Positions 26,840 through 35,949 of a DNA stretch of 64,000 bases are shown here, piece after piece. The DNA comes from CBDDBU01 sp965226045 (lineage in GTDB: Bacteria > Pseudomonadota > Alphaproteobacteria > VGEJ01), in assembly GCA_965226045.1 (NCBI GenBank), contig CBDDBU010000022.1, positions 110,793 through 174,792 of the forward strand, read 5' to 3'. The position numbers were made by a program, and so were the translations under genes. Under the pieces are notes generated by a model. That model was not told where the DNA came from and ran no database searches. It was given only the letters and a program-made list of their open reading frames with translations. How positions within the stretch are numbered: position 1 is the stretch's first letter; each line of letters starts with the position of its first letter.

Positions 26840-27685
26840 ATGGACGGCAAGCTGTGCATCGTCACCGGCGCCACGGACGGAATCGGCCGAGTCACGGCAC
26901 GGGTACTGGCGGAGAGGGGGGCCGAAGTCGTACTCGTCGGGCGGACCGCGGACAAGGGCGCGGAGGTCTGCGAGGCGATCCGGCGGCCTTCGCGCAACGG
27001 CCGGGTGCGCTTCGAGCAGGCCGATCTCTCTAGCCAAGCCGAGATCCGAGCACTGGTGGAGCGCCTTACCGCGGGCAGCGCGGCGATCGATGTTCTCGTC
27101 AACAACGTGGGCGCCGTTTTCACCGACCGTCGCGAGAGCGTCGACGGGATCGAGATGACTTTCGCGCTCAACCATCTAGGCTATTTTCTGCTGACCGGGC
27201 TGTTGCTAGAGCGTCTGCAGGCGAACGGCGGCGGGCGCATCGTCAATGTCGCCTCCGAGGCCCATCGCGGCGCGCGGATGGACCTGGAGGACCCGCAAGG
27301 GAGGAAGCGCTATAGCGGTTGGCGCACCTACCGGCGGAGTAAGCTCGCCAACATTCTCTTCACCTATCGCCTCGCGGCGCTGCTAGTGGATAGGTCGGTC
27401 ACGGTGAACTGCCTACACCCCGGTTTCGTCGCCAGCAGGTTCGGCCACAACAATGGCTGGCTCTTCGTCGCGGCGCTAAAAGCTGCGATGCGGTTGTCAG
27501 CGATCGACACCGAGGCCGGCGCACGCACCAGTGTCCATCTTGCGACGAGCGCCGATGTAGCGGGCGTGTCTGGCCGCTATTTCGACGAGTGCCGCGCGAC
27601 TGCGAGTTCACCCGCCTCTCACGATGAGGAAGTCGGTCGGCGACTGTGGGACATGAGTGAGAGCCTAACAGGCCACCGCTACTGA
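26840..27685 (+). CDS. SDR-family oxidoreductase (retinol-dehydrogenase-like)
   Basis: 281 residues from the ATG at 26840 (a GTG sits one codon earlier). The Rossmann motif TGATDGIGRVTARVLAERGA has the TGxxxGIG loop, the NNVG motif is in VLVNNVGAVF, the catalytic serine is in IVNVASEAH, and YxxxK is in TYRRSKLAN. This resembles NAD(P)H-dependent retinol/short-chain dehydrogenases. Substrate unknown. Located between a methyltransferase and a small secreted protein; no operon evidence. Confidence 0.9.
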   Translation: MDGKLCIVTGATDGIGRVTARVLAERGAEVVLVGRTADKGAEVCEAIRRPSRNGRVRFEQADLSSQAEIRALVERLTAGSAAIDVLVNNVGAVFTDRRESVDGIEMTFALNHLGYFLLTGLLLERLQANGGGRIVNVASEAHRGARMDLEDPQGRKRYSGWRTYRRSKLANILFTYRLAALLVDRSVTVNCLHPGFVASRFGHNNGWLFVAALKAAMRLSAIDTEAGARTSVHLATSADVAGVSGRYFDECRATASSPASHDEEVGRRLWDMSESLTGHRY

Positions 27686-27766
27686 CCGTGCGTCACTTTA
27701 TTCAGGGATTTATATCGGATAGTGCCGAGCGGCCATGCCGGTCGTGGTCCGGCCATAGCTTCTTCG

Positions 27767-28105
27767 TTACGGCCGACACCGCAATGAAAACGGATCGTCG
27801 ACGGGCCCTGGCAGTGGATCGAACCTCCGGTCGTTGGGAAACGGATCGTACCTGTGCTGCCGCCGCGACAACGGATGACCGCCGTTGCCCCAGGTCACTT
27901 CGTCGCGCCAGGGGCCGTCCTGCTTGTAAGAGTAAAACTCGCTTGAGACTGGGTGCTTCCCGCTCCCGAGCGTGATCTTGAACCCGACACCCTCCCTGTC
28001 CGCGCCAAGCCCAACGTGGACGAACGACAGCGACAGCACCACCACCACGGCCAGGAGCGCTGGCAGCAGGCGCTTCATAACCATGAGCATCTGCTTCTGT
28101 GCCAT
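27767..28105 (-). CDS. Small secreted protein of unknown function
   Basis: 112 residues; the ATG at 28105 is supported by GGAGGAG seven bases upstream. A long signal sequence (MKRLLPALLAVVVVLSLSFV after a short leader) is followed by a mature part of about 75 residues with GVGFKITLGSGKHPVSSEFY, then YKQDGPWRDEVTWG. It is divergent from the rhomboid gene. No family recognised. Confidence 0.55.
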   Translation of the reverse strand: MAQKQMLMVMKRLLPALLAVVVVLSLSFVHVGLGADREGVGFKITLGSGKHPVSSEFYSYKQDGPWRDEVTWGNGGHPLSRRQHRYDPFPNDRRFDPLPGPVDDPFSLRCRP

Positions 28106-28203
28106 ATGATCTCCTCCCTATGGCACGATATGGCGACTCGGCCTGAATCCCCTCAAGGCACTATCGTATAAAATTCCCCAACGAATGGGAGCAGGTCAAC
28201 CAC

Positions 28204-28986
28204 GTGTTCTTTCCCTATCGAGACGACAACCCTCGCCATCACGGTCTACCACTGGCAACGCTCGCCATCATCGGCATCAGCACGGCGGTTTATGTGCTGG
28301 TTCAACTCCCGCTGGGACCGTATGAAGGCCAAGCCTATGCGCTGAGCTTCGGCTTCATTCCAGCTGTGTTTTTCGGAGAGGCCGAATTAGTCAGCGAACT
28401 GGCGCGGGTTCCCTCTACGGCCACGCTGTTCACCAGTATGTTCTCGCATGGCGGGCTGATGCACCTTGTCGGCAACATGTGGTTTCTGTGGCTTTACGGT
28501 GACAACGTCGAGGATGCCATGGGGCGGTTCCGCTACCTGCTCTTCTACTTGATCTGCGGCTGCGTTGGGACGCTCGCCCATGCAGGGTTGAATCCGGCCA
28601 GCCAAGTTCCCTTGGTCGGTGCTTCCGGTGCGATTAGCGGCGTGATCGCTGCCTATATCCTGATCTGGCCCCGCGCCAACATCCGCGTATTTTATTGGTT
28701 CTTCATCTTCATCGGCACGATCAGTGTGCCTGCCTTCGTGGTGCTCGGCCTGTGGTTCGTCGAACAGATTATTGCTCTGCCGGCGGCGATCCAGGCCCAG
28801 GGGGGCATTGCAATCCTTGCCCATCTGGGTGGTTTTGCCGCCGGGCTTGCCCTGACCCCGTTTCTGAAACGGCGCGGCGTCACGCTGTTTCAATCGCCGC
28901 ACAGCGCCGCCTTCGCCTACAGCCGGTCCGGAACCATCCGGCGACGGAGCGGGTCCGTACCCGAGACGCGACGCAAGCGAGACTGA
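28204..28986 (+). CDS. Rhomboid-family intramembrane serine protease
   Basis: 260 residues starting at a GTG (28204). Six hydrophobic segments; catalytic serine in PLVGASGAISGVIAAYIL and catalytic histidine in ILAHLGGFAAGLAL. The HGGLMHLVGNMWFLWLYGDN loop with the conserved asparagine and the EDAMGRFRYLLFYL segment are classical. The enzyme cleaves transmembrane segments within the membrane. The C-terminal tail is basic and probably cytoplasmic. No specific substrate is suggested by neighbours. Confidence 0.94.
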   Translation: MFFPYRDDNPRHHGLPLATLAIIGISTAVYVLVQLPLGPYEGQAYALSFGFIPAVFFGEAELVSELARVPSTATLFTSMFSHGGLMHLVGNMWFLWLYGDNVEDAMGRFRYLLFYLICGCVGTLAHAGLNPASQVPLVGASGAISGVIAAYILIWPRANIRVFYWFFIFIGTISVPAFVVLGLWFVEQIIALPAAIQAQGGIAILAHLGGFAAGLALTPFLKRRGVTLFQSPHSAAFAYSRSGTIRRRSGSVPETRRKRD

Positions 28987-29219
28987 GCCGGCGCTATCCT
29001 CATCGCCTTAATGCCTCATCTGAGCGCTCGCGGCTCGTAGCCGCCAAGCAGCGTTGGTATCGTATGGGGTCATGTCGCCCGAACTCCCGCAGCGTAATAG
29101 TTGGTCCGTGGAGCACGCTGCGAGACATGATGGGCAAAGTGAAGGTTCCCTTGCTTGGCTGATGTGTTTACTTCAGCCCACCACCTTCGGCGACTATTGG
29201 AACTGGAGCGCCCGGCGCC

Positions 29220-30362
29220 CTATCCGTCCATGGCCTGCTTGAGAGAGGATGCGATACGCTCCGAGGCCTTCTGCAGTGGATCGTCGGCGAGATGGGCGTA
29301 GCGCGCGGTGGTCTGGGCTTGGGTGTGGCCGAGGATTCTCCCAACCATCGGCAAGCTCTCGCCCCCCATCACCGCCTCCGAGGCAAACGTGTGTCGGAGA
29401 TCGTGGATGCGCACATCGCCGAGCTCGGCCGCCTTGCGCACCCGCCGCCACGGCTTCTGCAGATCGGTCAGATGCGCGCCTTCGGCGGTCCCGGTGATGA
29501 CATAGGGATTACCCTCGACCCGCTTGGCAGTAGCCAGCACCTCGAGCGCAGGCCGGTTGAGGGGGATCGTCTTGGCGCCGGTCTTGGAATCAGGCAGGTG
29601 GATGCGGTCTCCCCGGATATGCTCCCACTTCAGGGTCTGAATCTCCATCAGACGCGCCCCGGTATAGAGCAGCAGCCGGAACGCCGTCACCGCCGAAGGG
29701 GCAAAGGACTCCTCCTCGTCCAAGGCCCCGCCCAGACGCGCCAGCTCTTCCGCCGTCAGGAACCGCTCGCGCTTGCGCTCCTTGTACTTGCGGATGTGGT
29801 AGCAGGGATTGGAGCGGTCCGGCCGCAGGCCCCAGGCCTCGGCCAGATTCATCATCTTGGACACTACGCCCAGCGTCCGGTTGGCTTGGTAGGGCTTGTC
29901 GCGTATCCCGTGGTGCAGCGCCGCAACATCGTCGCGCGCCAGCGCCACCACCCTGATTTCTCCCAGCGCCGGCAAGATGTAGCGCTTCACCGCATGCACG
30001 TACTCCACACGGGTTCGCGGCTTGCAGTGGACGGGGACATATTCCTCCAGGAACCGCTCGGCCAGTTGCGCCACCGTGGGTGACAGGCGCTCGGCCTCCT
30101 TCTCCCGGTTGGGGTTCCTGCCGTCGTCGATGTCGGCGATGATCTTGCGCGCCCGCGCCTTGGCTTCCTCGAAGGGCAGGGCGCCGTGGCGACCGATCTG
30201 GACGCGGATGGTCTTCCCCCGGCGGAAGGTCTGGGCGACGTAGCGTTTGTTGCCGTTGGGATAGACCCGCGCGCCGAACCCCTTCAACTGGTTGTCCCAG
30301 ACGAAGTACTCCTTGTCACGGGCGGGGAGGGCGTCGATGTGGCGCTTGGACAGCCTGGGCAT
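29220..30362 (-). CDS. Tyrosine-type site-specific integrase 1
   Basis: 380 residues from the ATG at 30362 (MPRLSKRHIDALPARDKEYF); a 20-residue upstream extension is not needed. An N-terminal DUF4102-type arm-binding domain and SAM-like core-binding domain precede the catalytic part: Arg in LLYTGARLMEIQTLKWEHI, His-x-x-Arg in HDLRHTFASEAV, His in LGHTQAQTTARYAHL with the nucleophilic tyrosine. Its 5' end lies 158 bases left of the tRNA-derived att copy at 30520, the usual integrase/att layout of genomic islands. Confidence 0.93.
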   Translation of the reverse strand: MPRLSKRHIDALPARDKEYFVWDNQLKGFGARVYPNGNKRYVAQTFRRGKTIRVQIGRHGALPFEEAKARARKIIADIDDGRNPNREKEAERLSPTVAQLAERFLEEYVPVHCKPRTRVEYVHAVKRYILPALGEIRVVALARDDVAALHHGIRDKPYQANRTLGVVSKMMNLAEAWGLRPDRSNPCYHIRKYKERKRERFLTAEELARLGGALDEEESFAPSAVTAFRLLLYTGARLMEIQTLKWEHIRGDRIHLPDSKTGAKTIPLNRPALEVLATAKRVEGNPYVITGTAEGAHLTDLQKPWRRVRKAAELGDVRIHDLRHTFASEAVMGGESLPMVGRILGHTQAQTTARYAHLADDPLQKASERIASSLKQAMDG

Positions 30363-30519
30363 AGGACCCCTCGGAATGCGATCGGAATTTTTCTCCTTGC
30401 ATTTCCAGGGTACTCCAGGCATCTTATGTCCACAAGGGCAGAAGAAAACTGTTGAAAAATCAACGAATTGTATACTCAGGGCATCTCCAGGGTCCTCCTG
30501 ACCACAACAGACAATCTAC

Positions 30520-30565
30520 CTCATAACCTGAAGGTCGTTGGTTCAAATCCAACCCCCGCAACCAA
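30520..30565 (+). repeat. att site 1: 46-bp 3' half of an initiator-tRNA(CAT) gene
   Basis: Begins at the anticodon loop CTCATAA and continues through the T-arm (GGTTCAAATCC) to the encoded CCA. Identical to 51306-51351. The tRNA 5' half is absent, so this is not a tRNA gene but the displaced 3' end that tRNA-targeting integrases leave. Sits upstream of integrase 1. Confidence 0.88.
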
Positions 30566-30567
30566 AT

Positions 30568-30606
30568 AATCCCCGCTATTCCAAGAGTTTAGCGGGGATT
30601 TTCTTT
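30568..30606 (+). terminator. Rho-independent terminator after att 1
   Basis: An 11-bp perfect stem AATCCCCGCTA / TAGCGGGGATT (30568-30578 and 30590-30600) with an 11-base loop, followed by TTCTTTT. Probably the original terminator of the displaced tRNA or of the older island. Confidence 0.8.
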
Positions 30607-30683
30607 TGTAGCACAGAACCCTGTTTTGTTCAGGTACCACATAGGCACCATTTTGTTTCCAAGTCGTGCGCAGCCTTGCGCAT

Positions 30684-31445
30684 GGTGAAAGCGCCCTGCG
30701 TCCGGGCAACGTGCACAGCGCCCATAAATGGCGCGATGTGTTGGACCCGGTGGTCGCTCGATACCGGAACAAGACACTCCGGCGTTATTTCCGTGGTGAC
30801 GCCGCCTTCGCCTCGCCCGAGGTTTATGAGTTTCTGGAAGCGGAAGGCTTCAAGTACGCCATCCGGCTTCCGGCCAACAAGGTGCTGCACGACAGCATCG
30901 CGCACCTGCTCAAGCGCCCCGTCGGTCGGCCGCCGAAGGAAGTTCGTCGGTATTACGCGAACTTCAGCTATCGGGCCGGTAGCTGGACGGAGCCCCGCCG
31001 GGTCGTCGCCAAGGTGGAGTGGCACTCAGGGGAACTGTATCCCCGCGTCGGCTTCATCGTCACCAACCTGAGCCGTCCTGCCGAGCGGGTTGTTGCGTTC
31101 TACAATCAGCGCGGCACTGCCGAGCAATGGATCAAGGAAGGCAAGAACGCCATCAAGTGGACGCGGCTGTCATGCCGTTCGTTACGCAACAATGCCGTCC
31201 GGCTCCAGCTGCATGCACTCGCCTATAACCTCGGCAACTTCATGCGTACCCTGGCGTTGCCCGATGCCGTGGAGCAATGGTCGCTGACGACGCTGAGGGA
31301 GAAGCTGGTCAAGATCGGTGCGAAAGTTGTCAGCCATGGCCGGTACGTCACATTTCAATTGGCCGAGGTTGCAGTCCCAAGAAGCTTGTTCCAGAAAATC
31401 TTGAGCCTGATTGATGATCTACGACGAAGACCCGCTCCGGCGTAG
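30684..31445 (+). pseudogene. IS1380-family transposase, C-terminal part
   Basis: About 253 codons without the N-terminal half. Readable blocks are LRPGNVHSAHKWRDVLDPVV, RRYFRGDAAFASPEVYEFLE (catalytic Asp region), KRPVGRPPKEVRRYYANFSY, then PRVGFIVTNLSRPAERVVAF and QRGTAEQWIKEGKNAIKW (catalytic Glu). The frame is open to 31445. The missing N-terminus means it is inactive. A shorter fragment of the same protein lies on the other strand at 49274-49621. Confidence 0.88.
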
Positions 31446-31740
31446 GCCGAGGGAATCGACGGCAAGGAGATTGCGACACGAGAGGTGTGTCTGGATGGCA
31501 AGAGAAACGACCAAATGGCCTTCCACGCGCTGGCCGATTACCAAAATCATGTCATCGGATGGCTGCAATGGGAACAGAGATCCCTTGGAGATGGGGCCGT
31601 GGTACGATTTCCGCGAATTTGGATGTCATCTGGGGAATGTCGGGTGAAGCGCCAGCATCACAAGGGGCGCTAGCGGGATAGGGGACCATGTGACAACGTC
31701 TAAATGAGGCCATTGGTGCCTATCTTGCAAAGGAAAATTG
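31446..31740. other. Intergenic stretch with no supported gene
   Basis: About 295 bases between the IS1380 remnant and the next gene; only short frames of unlikely composition. Confidence 0.4.
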
Positions 31741-32223
31741 ATGCCCGATAGTCTGCAGAAATCGACACGGGAAGTTAGTGTGTTCCAAGAGTTCGCTGAG
31801 CGATCTGGTTTACCTATTGTTCCCAATTCAATTGGGAAACGTGAGCCTCCGGAACCGGACATCTTGTGTCAGGTGACTGACAAAGGCCATGTGGCGTTCG
31901 AAATAAAGGAAATGTGCGACGAGCCTATAGCGAAAGTCGTGTCTGATTTACGGAAGACTAATGATGTCGAACCTAAGTTTCTACGGCTTGGATATGCTGT
32001 CCAAGACATCGCGATAAAGACTAGAAACAAGAAATATCGAACAAATTATCCAGTGGAATTACTGTTTTACACAGATGGACGAATCGTTTTACCTCCTGAT
32101 GTCATTATTCCAGAGATACGACTCTTTTTCGAAAATGATCGCCACCTGTTTCGACGCGTATGGTTTATGGGACAGCCGGGTGAGACCTGTGAGTGTGTTT
32201 ACCAGGCGCCGGAAAATCCTTGA
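31741..32223 (+). CDS. Hypothetical protein, possible PD-(D/E)XK nuclease-like fold
   Basis: 160 residues from the ATG at 31741, with AAAGGAAAA just upstream. The base composition is clearly more AT-rich than the neighbours, suggesting foreign origin. The segment EPPEPDILCQVTDKGHVAFE then IKEMCDE fits the PD...ExK-like layout of restriction-type nucleases (acidic PD, then FE-x-K). The rest is RFFF-type strands (LRKTNDVEPKFLRLGYAVQD, VELLFYTDGRIVLPP). No family is recognised; the nuclease idea is a hypothesis. Confidence 0.6.
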   Translation: MPDSLQKSTREVSVFQEFAERSGLPIVPNSIGKREPPEPDILCQVTDKGHVAFEIKEMCDEPIAKVVSDLRKTNDVEPKFLRLGYAVQDIAIKTRNKKYRTNYPVELLFYTDGRIVLPPDVIIPEIRLFFENDRHLFRRVWFMGQPGETCECVYQAPENP

Positions 32224-32348
32224 GTGAGCCGCTATCATTTCCACATTCACCGAGGCCGACGTGGCACAAACACCTCACGTGGCGGGGCCTGTTCGGTCGG
32301 CGGAGCTCGGCGGTGGACGGGTGAGACGGGAGGCAACACGGAAGGGCT

Positions 32349-32852
32349 ATGTGTGATTGGCTAGTGCGCTCTGCAAAGTCACGCGGCTCTTGGGTCGTTG
32401 TTTCGGTGGTTGCCGTGGTTTTGCTGGGCGTATTCCTGTCTGGCTACCACTGGGACTGGCTGTCCCAGCAGGATGCCCCAAGCGCAATAATCCGTAACGT
32501 CGGTTTAGTCATTGCGGCACTAGTCGCCCTTATATTAGCGGTATGGCGCAGCATTGTTGCTCAAGAGCAGGCGGACACCGCCCGGCGGAGTCTCCTGGAG
32601 GAGCGCTACCAAAAGGCGGCCGCGATGCTCGGAAGTGAGCTTCTCCCGGTGCGATTAGGGGGCATTGATGGCCTCTGCCGACTAGCGCGGGACTATCCAA
32701 AGGAGTTTCACTTACAAGTTCTTGGCCTCCTGTCAGCCTTCGTCCGCTACCCACCGCCAATACCTGTCGAAATATTTGGTGTTACCGAAGACGGCCATCC
32801 CCGTACACCCGTCCCTCGCGAAGAAGTACAGACAATTCTGGTATTCCTTGGC
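32349..32852 (+). pseudogene. Membrane protein N-terminal part, truncated by IS21
   Basis: The N-terminus has two hydrophobic segments (WVVVSVVAVVLLGVFLSGYH and IIRNVGLVIAALVALILAVW). The helical stretch ARRSLLEERYQKAAAMLGSE, then LLPVRLGGIDGLCRLARDYP and FHLQVLGLLSAFVRYPPP resembles the start of membrane-anchored pentapeptide-repeat-type proteins. The frame runs into IS21 at about 32853 and continues there only by chance. The C-terminal part is lost. Confidence 0.6.
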
Positions 32853-32961
32853 GGAACGGCGGAGCAAAGATGCCCCACGCGAGGCGGCCGGGCGGTCCGG
32901 TCGCGGCGGCGCAAAAATGCGCCAGCTATGGTCCCTTGTCTGTTTTGGCGAGGGGCGGGGG

Positions 32962-34458
32962 ATGTACGGCGTGGAGCTCTATGCGGCGGTTCGGCTGGCG
33001 GTTGTCGATGAGGGGTTGAGCCACCACGAGGCGGGGCGGCGGTTCGGCATCGACCGCCGGACTGTGAAGAAGATGCTGAGCTATGCGGCGCCGCCGGGAT
33101 ATCGCCGGACGAAGCCGGTACGGCGGCCGAAGCTGGACGGGTTCACCGGCATCGTCGACGCGATCCTGGAGGCGGACACGGATCCGGACGTGCCGCGCAA
33201 GCAGCGGCACACGGCGCATCGGATTTTCGAGCGTCTGCGGGACGAGCACGGGTTTTCCGGCGGCTACACGATCGTGAAGGACTATGTCCGTTCCCGGCGG
33301 CAGTCGACGCGCGAGGCCTTCGTGCCGCTGCATCACCCGCCGGGCCATGCCCAGGTCGACTTCGGCGAGGCGGTGGTCGAGCTGCGGGGCTGTCGGGAGA
33401 AGGTCGCCTTCTTCTGCCTGATCCTGCCCCATTCGAACGTCTGGTTCGTCAAGGCCTATCCGAGGGAGACGACGGAGGCCTTCCTGGACGGTCATGTCAG
33501 CGCCTTCGCCTTCCTCGGCGGTATCCCCCGATCGATCCTGTACGACAACACCACCCTTGCGGTGGCGCGGATCCTGGGCGACGGCACGCGGCGGCGCACC
33601 CAGGCGTTTTCGCATCTGCAATCGCATTATCTGTTCCGCGACCGCTTCGGCCGGCCCGGCAAGGGCAACGACAAGGGCAAGGTCGAGGCCCTGGTGAAGA
33701 CGGCGCGGCGCAAGTTCATGGTGCCGATCCCGAAGCTGCACGACCTCGATACTCTGAACGAGCGGCTGATGGCGCGCTGCCTGGAGCGCCTCGATGCGCT
33801 GGAGGAAGGCGAGCAGGCGGTGGCGCTGCTGGCCGACCTGGAAGCCCTACGCACGCTGCCGGCTTCTCCCTTCGAGGCCTGCGAGCACATGCCCGGCCAG
33901 GTCTCGTCGACGGCCCTGGTGCGCTACCGGCTGGTGGATTACTCGGCGCCGACGATGCACGCCCACAAGAAGGTCATGGTCAAGGGCTATGTCGATCGGG
34001 TCGAGATCGCGCTCGGCGCCGAGATCGTCGCTCGCCATCGGCGCTCCTATGTCCGCGGCGACGTCGTCTACGACCCATTGCACTATCTTTCGCTGCTGGA
34101 GAAGAAGCCGGGCGCCCTGGACCAGGCGGCGCCGCTGCGCGGATGGAAGCTCGATCCGGCCTTCGATACGTTGCGCCGTCTCCTCGAAGCGCGCTTGGGC
34201 CCGCGCGGCAAGCGCGAGTACATCCAGGTGCTGCGCCTGCTGGAGGACTTTCCGGAACGCCAGGTGACGGAAGCGGTGCGTGACGCGGTGAAGCGGCGCG
34301 TGATCGGCTTCGACGCCGTCAAGCACCTGCTGCTGGCCCGCATCGAGAAGCGGCCGGCGCATCTGGATCTGTCGCGCTATCCGCATTTGCCCCAGCCCTT
34401 CGTCGCCGCCACCCGCAGCGCCGACTACGCCACCCTGCTGGCCGCCGGCCATGGCTGA
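32962..34458 (+). CDS. istA: IS21 transposase IstA (type B)
   Basis: 498 residues from the ATG at 32962 (GGGGG upstream); an open frame to 32722 is only the fused truncated gene. Helix-turn-helix HHEAGRRFGIDRRTVKKMLS. DDE core: PPGHAQVDFGEAVVELRG (Asp), PRSILYDNTTLAVARILG (Asp) and GNDKGKVEALVKTARRKF (Glu). C-terminal beta-barrel includes VRYRLVDYSAPTMHAHKKV. Intact. The stop overlaps the istB ATG. Confidence 0.93.
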   Translation: MYGVELYAAVRLAVVDEGLSHHEAGRRFGIDRRTVKKMLSYAAPPGYRRTKPVRRPKLDGFTGIVDAILEADTDPDVPRKQRHTAHRIFERLRDEHGFSGGYTIVKDYVRSRRQSTREAFVPLHHPPGHAQVDFGEAVVELRGCREKVAFFCLILPHSNVWFVKAYPRETTEAFLDGHVSAFAFLGGIPRSILYDNTTLAVARILGDGTRRRTQAFSHLQSHYLFRDRFGRPGKGNDKGKVEALVKTARRKFMVPIPKLHDLDTLNERLMARCLERLDALEEGEQAVALLADLEALRTLPASPFEACEHMPGQVSSTALVRYRLVDYSAPTMHAHKKVMVKGYVDRVEIALGAEIVARHRRSYVRGDVVYDPLHYLSLLEKKPGALDQAAPLRGWKLDPAFDTLRRLLEARLGPRGKREYIQVLRLLEDFPERQVTEAVRDAVKRRVIGFDAVKHLLLARIEKRPAHLDLSRYPHLPQPFVAATRSADYATLLAAGHG

Positions 34459-35212
34459 GGCCCCCCGCATCCTGCTCGAGCATCACCTGAAGAGGCTGAA
34501 GCTGCCCACCTTCCTGCGGGAATACGAGAAAGTCGCCCAACAGTGCGCGGCCGAGGGCCTGGATCATGTCCAGTTCCTGGCCCGTCTGGTGGAGCTGGAG
34601 CTGATCGACCGCGAGCGCCGGCTGGTCGAGCGGCGCATCAGGCAAGCCGGGTTCCCCGTCGTCAAACAGCTCGAGAGCTTCGACTTCAAGGCCATCCCCA
34701 GCCTCAACAAGATGTTGGTGCTGGATCTCGCGCGCGGCGATTACATCGACCGTCGCGAGAACGTGATCCTGTTGGGCCCATCAGGCGTCGGCAAGACTCA
34801 TATCGCCCTCGCCCTCGGCCTCGCCGCCTGCCAGAAGGGCCTCAGCGTCCGCTTCGCCACCGCCTCCCAGCTGGTCCACGAGCTGATCGAGGCGCGCGAC
34901 GAGAAGAGACTGCTCCGCCTCCAGGCCCAGCTCGCCAAGGTCAGCCTCCTGATCGTCGACGAACTCGGATACGTGCCCCTGTCGCAGACCGGAAGCGAGC
35001 TGCTGTTCGACGTCTTCAGCCGGCGCTACGAAAACGGCGCCACAATCGTCACCTCGAACCTGCCCTTCCAGGAATGGACCTCCGTCTTCGCCAGCGAGCG
35101 CCTCACCGGCGCCCTGCTCGACCGCATCACCCACCATGTTCATATCCTGGAGATGAACGCCGAGAGCTATCGGCTCAAGCAGAGCCGATCCCGACGACGC
35201 CCGTCCGAATAA
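34451..35212 (+). CDS. istB: IS21 helper ATPase IstB (type B)
   Basis: 253 residues. N-terminal helical domain (LLEHHLKRLKLPTFLREYEK), Walker A LLGPSGVGKTHIALALGLAA, Walker B LLIVDELGYVPLSQTG, sensor region IVTSNLPFQEWTSVF. Starts eight bases inside the istA end. Intact, so this copy may still move or help other type B copies. Confidence 0.93.
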   Translation: MAEAPRILLEHHLKRLKLPTFLREYEKVAQQCAAEGLDHVQFLARLVELELIDRERRLVERRIRQAGFPVVKQLESFDFKAIPSLNKMLVLDLARGDYIDRRENVILLGPSGVGKTHIALALGLAACQKGLSVRFATASQLVHELIEARDEKRLLRLQAQLAKVSLLIVDELGYVPLSQTGSELLFDVFSRRYENGATIVTSNLPFQEWTSVFASERLTGALLDRITHHVHILEMNAESYRLKQSRSRRRPSE

Positions 35213-35227
35213 CCCCCCGCTTGCCCC

Positions 35228-35325
35228 CGTGGGCCCACAGGGACCTCCCACGCGCGGGCCGCCGCCAGCCGCGCGGAGGGCGCGTCGCCCCGCGCGCGGG
35301 TCCCTCCTGTGGGCTACCGGGACAA
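35228..35325 (+). repeat. GC-rich inverted-repeat element downstream of istB (type B intact copy)
   Basis: Starts with GTGGGCCCAC, then GGGACCTCCCACGCGCGGGC and complementary CCCCGCGCGCGGGTCCCTCC, ending TGTGGGCTACCGGGACAA. It matches the layout of the four other copies while the interior differs. Confidence 0.6.
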
Positions 35326-35403
35326 GCTACCGCCGAAGCCCTTGGTGCAATTTTACGCCGCCGCGCCGGTACATATTCTCTATGCGGGAGGGAGGAAGCC
35401 CGA

Positions 35404-35841
35404 TTAGAACGGAATTTCGCTGTCATCCAACGTCGCGGCGGTTTCGGCGGAAGGCATGGTCTCGCCGTTCTTCGCCGGTGCGCCGTTTCCGTTCGGCTTA
35501 TCCAGGAACTGGACTCTGCCGCCGGGGACCAGCAGGATCTCGGTCGAGAAGCGGTCGCTGTCCTCGCCGTCCTTGCGCCACTTGCGGGTCTGCAGCTTGC
35601 CCGAGACGTAGACCAGGCGGCCCTTCTTCGCGTGCTTCTCCATCATTTCCACCAGGCCGTCCTGGAAGGTGACGATGCGGTGCCACTCGGTGCGGTCCAC
35701 CTTGTCGCCCGAATTTTTATCGAGGTAGCTTTCGTCGGTGGCGATCGAGACGTTGGCGACGCGGCCGCCGTTGGTGAGGTGGCTGATGGTAGCGTCGGCG
35801 CCGAGGCGTCCGATCAACTGGGCGTTATTCAGTCCGAACAT
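35404..35841 (-). CDS. ssb: Single-stranded DNA-binding protein
   Basis: 145 residues from the ATG at 35841, with AGGAG at good spacing; a TTG two codons upstream is not needed. OB-fold signature LNNAQLIGRLGADATI, then GGRVANVSIATDESYLDK, RTEWHRIVTFQDG and KGRLVYVSGKLQTRKW. It ends in DDSEIPF, the acidic tip that binds partner proteins. In this context it is a plasmid- or island-borne SSB. First gene of a minus-strand group with the four small genes to its right. Confidence 0.93.
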   Translation of the reverse strand: MFGLNNAQLIGRLGADATISHLTNGGRVANVSIATDESYLDKNSGDKVDRTEWHRIVTFQDGLVEMMEKHAKKGRLVYVSGKLQTRKWRKDGEDSDRFSTEILLVPGGRVQFLDKPNGNGAPAKNGETMPSAETAATLDDSEIPF

Positions 35842-35949
35842 GATCAATCTCCTATGATCCGGGTTATGACATCGGGTTAGCGAACGGGGTCAGGCCTCTC
35901 TCGACCCTTCCCCCTTCACACTTCTCTAAGCCCCCCCCTCTTCCTCTAT

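Larger units (their letters stand above)
32853..35381 (+). mobile_element. IS21-family element type B, intact coding copy
   Basis: Contains complete istA and istB. The left end holds CGGAACGGCGGAGCAAAGAT and the right end ends in CGCCGGTACATATTCTCT, matching the inside of the degraded copy's ends. The outermost TGT bases of the right end are missing compared with 21503-21520, so the right end may be slightly truncated. It interrupts the membrane-protein gene on its left. Confidence 0.85.

Noticed and set aside
30520..30565. tRNA-Met gene
   Set aside because: Only the anticodon loop to the 3' end is present; the upstream sequence cannot form the acceptor and D arms. The same holds at 51306.
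31411..31673. Small genes downstream of the IS1380 remnant
   Set aside because: Overlapping short frames in all phases with unlikely composition and no ribosome site.
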